Assembly: GCF_947331435.1 (NCBI RefSeq)
Contig: NZ_CAMZOF010000001.1
Span: 620,001-684,000 of the forward strand
DNA: 64,000 nucleotides
Direction of reading: 5' to 3'
Source: Pelagibius sp. Alg239-R121
GTDB lineage: Bacteria; Pseudomonadota; Alphaproteobacteria; Kiloniellales; Kiloniellaceae
The translations under genes and the position numbers were made by a program. This document shows, piece after piece, positions 62,421 to 64,000 of the stretch. Each line of letters starts with the position of its first letter. The first letter of the stretch is position 1. The notes under the pieces are model-generated. The model was not told where the DNA came from, ran no database searches, and saw only the letters and a list, made by a program, of their open reading frames with translations.

Positions 62421-62458
62421 TGCTCTAACGAACCTACTCTAGATCCCAGGATGCCGCT

Positions 62459-64000
62459 TTGTTTCTTACCCTCCAAAAACTCGTGCCAGCCTCCCCGAAA
62501 ACCGAAGTCCTTTCCGGCCTGACAGTCGCCCTTGCGCTGGTCCCGGAAGCCGTCGCCTTCGCCTTCGTGGCGGGCGTTCACCCACTTTCAGGGCTTTACG
62601 CGGCATTTTTGGTGGGTTTGATCACCGCCGTAATAGGTGGGCGCCCGGGCATGATTTCCGGTGCGACCGGTGCACTTGCCGTGGTTATGGTCTCGCTGGT
62701 AGCGGATCACGGTGTCGAGTATCTTTTCGCGACGGTGGTGCTGATGGGTCTGCTCCAGATCACGGCAGGCGTGCTGAAACTCGGCAAGTTCATCCGCATG
62801 GTGCCGCACCCCGTCATGCTGGGCTTCGTGAATGGTCTGGCGATCGTGATCTTTCTCGCACAGCTGTCCCAATTCAAGATCACCGGCGCCGACGGAAGCC
62901 TCGAATGGATGCAGGGTGAAGCGCTGACCGTCATGCTCGGCCTCGTGGCTCTGGCCATGGCAATCATCCATTTCCTACCGCGCGTCACCCAGGCCGTGCC
63001 AGCGCCACTGGCCGCCATTCTCGCTGTGACAGGTATGGCACTCTTTCTGGGCTTCGACACACGTACGGTCGGCGACCTGACCAGCATATCCGGCAACCTG
63101 CCCAGTTTTCACCTGCCTATGGTGCCGCTGAACCTCGAAACCCTGCAGATTATCTTCCCTTATGCCTTGATTCTTGCGGCCATCGGTCTGATCGAATCCC
63201 TGCTGACCCTGACCCTGGTCGACGAGATGACTGAAACCCGCGGCCGGGCCAGTCAGGAATGCATCGGTCAGGGCGTTGCCAACACGGTGACCGGCGTTTT
63301 CGGCGGTATGGGAGGTTGTGCGATGATCGGACAGAGCATGATCAATATCAAATCAGGTGGGCGCAGCCGGCTCTCGGGCATCGCCGCCGCCGGGTTTCTG
63401 CTGTTTTTCATCCTCTATGGTTCGTCCCTGATTGAAATGATCCCGCTGGCCGCCCTGGTCGGCGTGATGTTCATGGTGGTGATCGGGACCTTTGAGTGGT
63501 CAAGTTTCCGCATTATCGGCAAGATTCCACGATCCGATGCCTTCGTTCTTGTCTTGGTTTCGGGCGTGACGGTCTTCACCGACCTGGCGATTGCCGTCGT
63601 GGTGGGGGTCATCGTCTCGGCGCTAGTGTTTTCCTGGAAAAGTGCGAAGCGTATCACCGCGCGCAGCTACCAGACCGACGACGCCACCAAGGTCTACGAG
63701 CTCTCGGGACCGCTGTTCTTCGGCTCCATCACCAGTTTTCGCGATCTCTTCGATCCAAAGAACGACAGCGATGACGTGGTGGTTGATTTCAAGGGTTCGC
63801 GGGTTTGGGATCACTCGGGACTGCAGGCCATCGACAGCCTGGCAGAACGCTATACAAACCATGGTAAGCGGCTGCATTTAAAACACCTGAGTGGAGACTG
63901 CACGCATCTGCTGCAAAAGGCCGGAAACCTCGTGGAAGTGAATGTTATCGAAGATCCGCACTATGGTGTCGTGGTCGATTACGCCCAGCTCTACAGAGAC
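62459..64000 (+). CDS. SulP-family anion transporter with C-terminal STAS domain, 3' end at window edge
   Basis: An SLC26/SulP permease of at least 514 codons, open to the right edge. The transmembrane part has [77 protein letters not shown] and [16 protein letters not shown] cytoplasmic STAS domain follows ([35 protein letters not shown]). Substrates of relatives are sulfate, bicarbonate or C4-dicarboxylates; none can be chosen here. Starts available are TTG 62459, with CAGG 8 bp upstream, and GTG 62483; there is no in-frame ATG before the domain. The end is probably only a few codons beyond the window. Confidence 0.93.
   Translation, partial: MFLTLQKLVPASPKTEVLSGLTVALALVPEAVAFAFVAGVHPLSGLYAAFLVGLITAVIGGRPGMISGATGALAVVMVSLVADHGVEYLFATVVLMGLLQITAGVLKLGKFIRMVPHPVMLGFVNGLAIVIFLAQLSQFKITGADGSLEWMQGEALTVMLGLVALAMAIIHFLPRVTQAVPAPLAAILAVTGMALFLGFDTRTVGDLTSISGNLPSFHLPMVPLNLETLQIIFPYALILAAIGLIESLLTLTLVDEMTETRGRASQECIGQGVANTVTGVFGGMGGCAMIGQSMINIKSGGRSRLSGIAAAGFLLFFILYGSSLIEMIPLAALVGVMFMVVIGTFEWSSFRIIGKIPRSDAFVLVLVSGVTVFTDLAIAVVVGVIVSALVFSWKSAKRITARSYQTDDATKVYELSGPLFFGSITSFRDLFDPKNDSDDVVVDFKGSRVWDHSGLQAIDSLAERYTNHGKRLHLKHLSGDCTHLLQKAGNLVEVNVIEDPHYGVVVDYAQLYRD

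Larger units (their letters stand above)
62118..62458. other. 341-bp region between gshB and the SulP gene, rich in inverted repeats
   Basis: No coding sequence is supported here. From left to right the region holds a TTGCAT-N6-ATGCAA palindrome (62260-62277), an intrinsic terminator (62331-62365) and a long inverted repeat with three GANTC sites (62368-62420), followed by the SulP start. The terminator lies 214 bp after the gshB stop, so a long 3' UTR or a small RNA ending there is possible. Confidence 0.6.

Noticed and set aside
1-64000. tRNA, rRNA, CRISPR arrays, insertion sequences, phage genes
   Set aside because: Looked for cloverleaf-like segments, repeat-spacer arrays, transposase and integrase motifs; none seen by eye. 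tRNAscan and repeat-finding software would be decisive.

Overview
The window is a gene-dense chromosomal segment of an alphaproteobacterium. The gene families and gene order suggest a Rhodospirillales/Kiloniellales-like lineage, although this is inferred from the sequence alone. Supporting features are a MucR/Ros regulator, an alphaproteobacterial-type Fur without the CxxC zinc site, an OlsB/OlsA ornithine-lipid pair, an Alph_Pro_TM (TIGR02186) protein beside a TauE/SafE permease, and a long-form PstC. I saw no rRNA, tRNA, insertion sequence, phage gene or CRISPR array. This is core chromosome rather than an accessory island.

Layout. 1-5.5 kb (minus strand): miaB (3' end outside the window), olsA, olsB, fur, mucR, rimI, tsaB. 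5.7-17 kb: a RutE-like nitroreductase, a secreted polysaccharide deacetylase, a Bax-like glucosaminidase, nfuA, then the tauE / TIGR02186 / uspA unit, trpS, murJ, an orphan amino-acid-type binding protein and an exported MetX-like hydrolase. 17-26 kb: glnD, mutS, a small hypothetical gene and a malic enzyme-phosphotransacetylase fusion. 26.4-34.3 kb: a complete phosphate module (phoR, pstS, pstC, pstA, pstB, phoU, phoB) with a recognisable Pho box before pstS. 34.3-44.3 kb: a Pat-type acyl-CoA synthetase/GNAT fusion, ampG-like MFS, typA, adenosine kinase, a CysZ/EI24 membrane protein with an overlapping lipoprotein gene, nth and a DUF2244 protein. 44.5-46.2 kb: an exported sorbosone-dehydrogenase-like protein with a cytochrome c. 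46.2-53.4 kb: dapB, dnaJ, dnaK, a small membrane protein, alkB, grpE and hrcA, forming a heat-shock neighbourhood. 53.7-64 kb: rph, rdgB, hemW, an LpoA-like lipoprotein, rsmI, yraN, a BON-domain lipoprotein, a SirB1 transglutaminase-like protein, gshB and a SulP transporter running off the right edge.

How the genes work together. The Pho genes form a self-contained sensing, uptake and response circuit: PhoR and PhoB are the two-component pair, PstSCAB the high-affinity transporter, and PhoU the coupler. hrcA-grpE and dnaK-dnaJ are two neighbouring chaperone units. The olsB-olsA pair would make phosphorus-free ornithine lipids. rsmI-yraN-BON-SirB1-gshB form a same-strand run with a divergent LpoA-like gene.

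I found no convincing large unknown system. The best second looks are: the 341-bp leader of the SulP gene, which holds an intrinsic terminator and a 17+17-bp inverted repeat with three GANTC sites; the TauE/TIGR02186/UspA unit; the divergent overlap of the 5' ends of rsmI and the LpoA-like gene; the hairpin between pstS and pstC; and the palindromes upstream of mucR and pat. Start codons were moved from the longest reading frame where Shine-Dalgarno signals, signal peptides or neighbour overlaps favoured another site.
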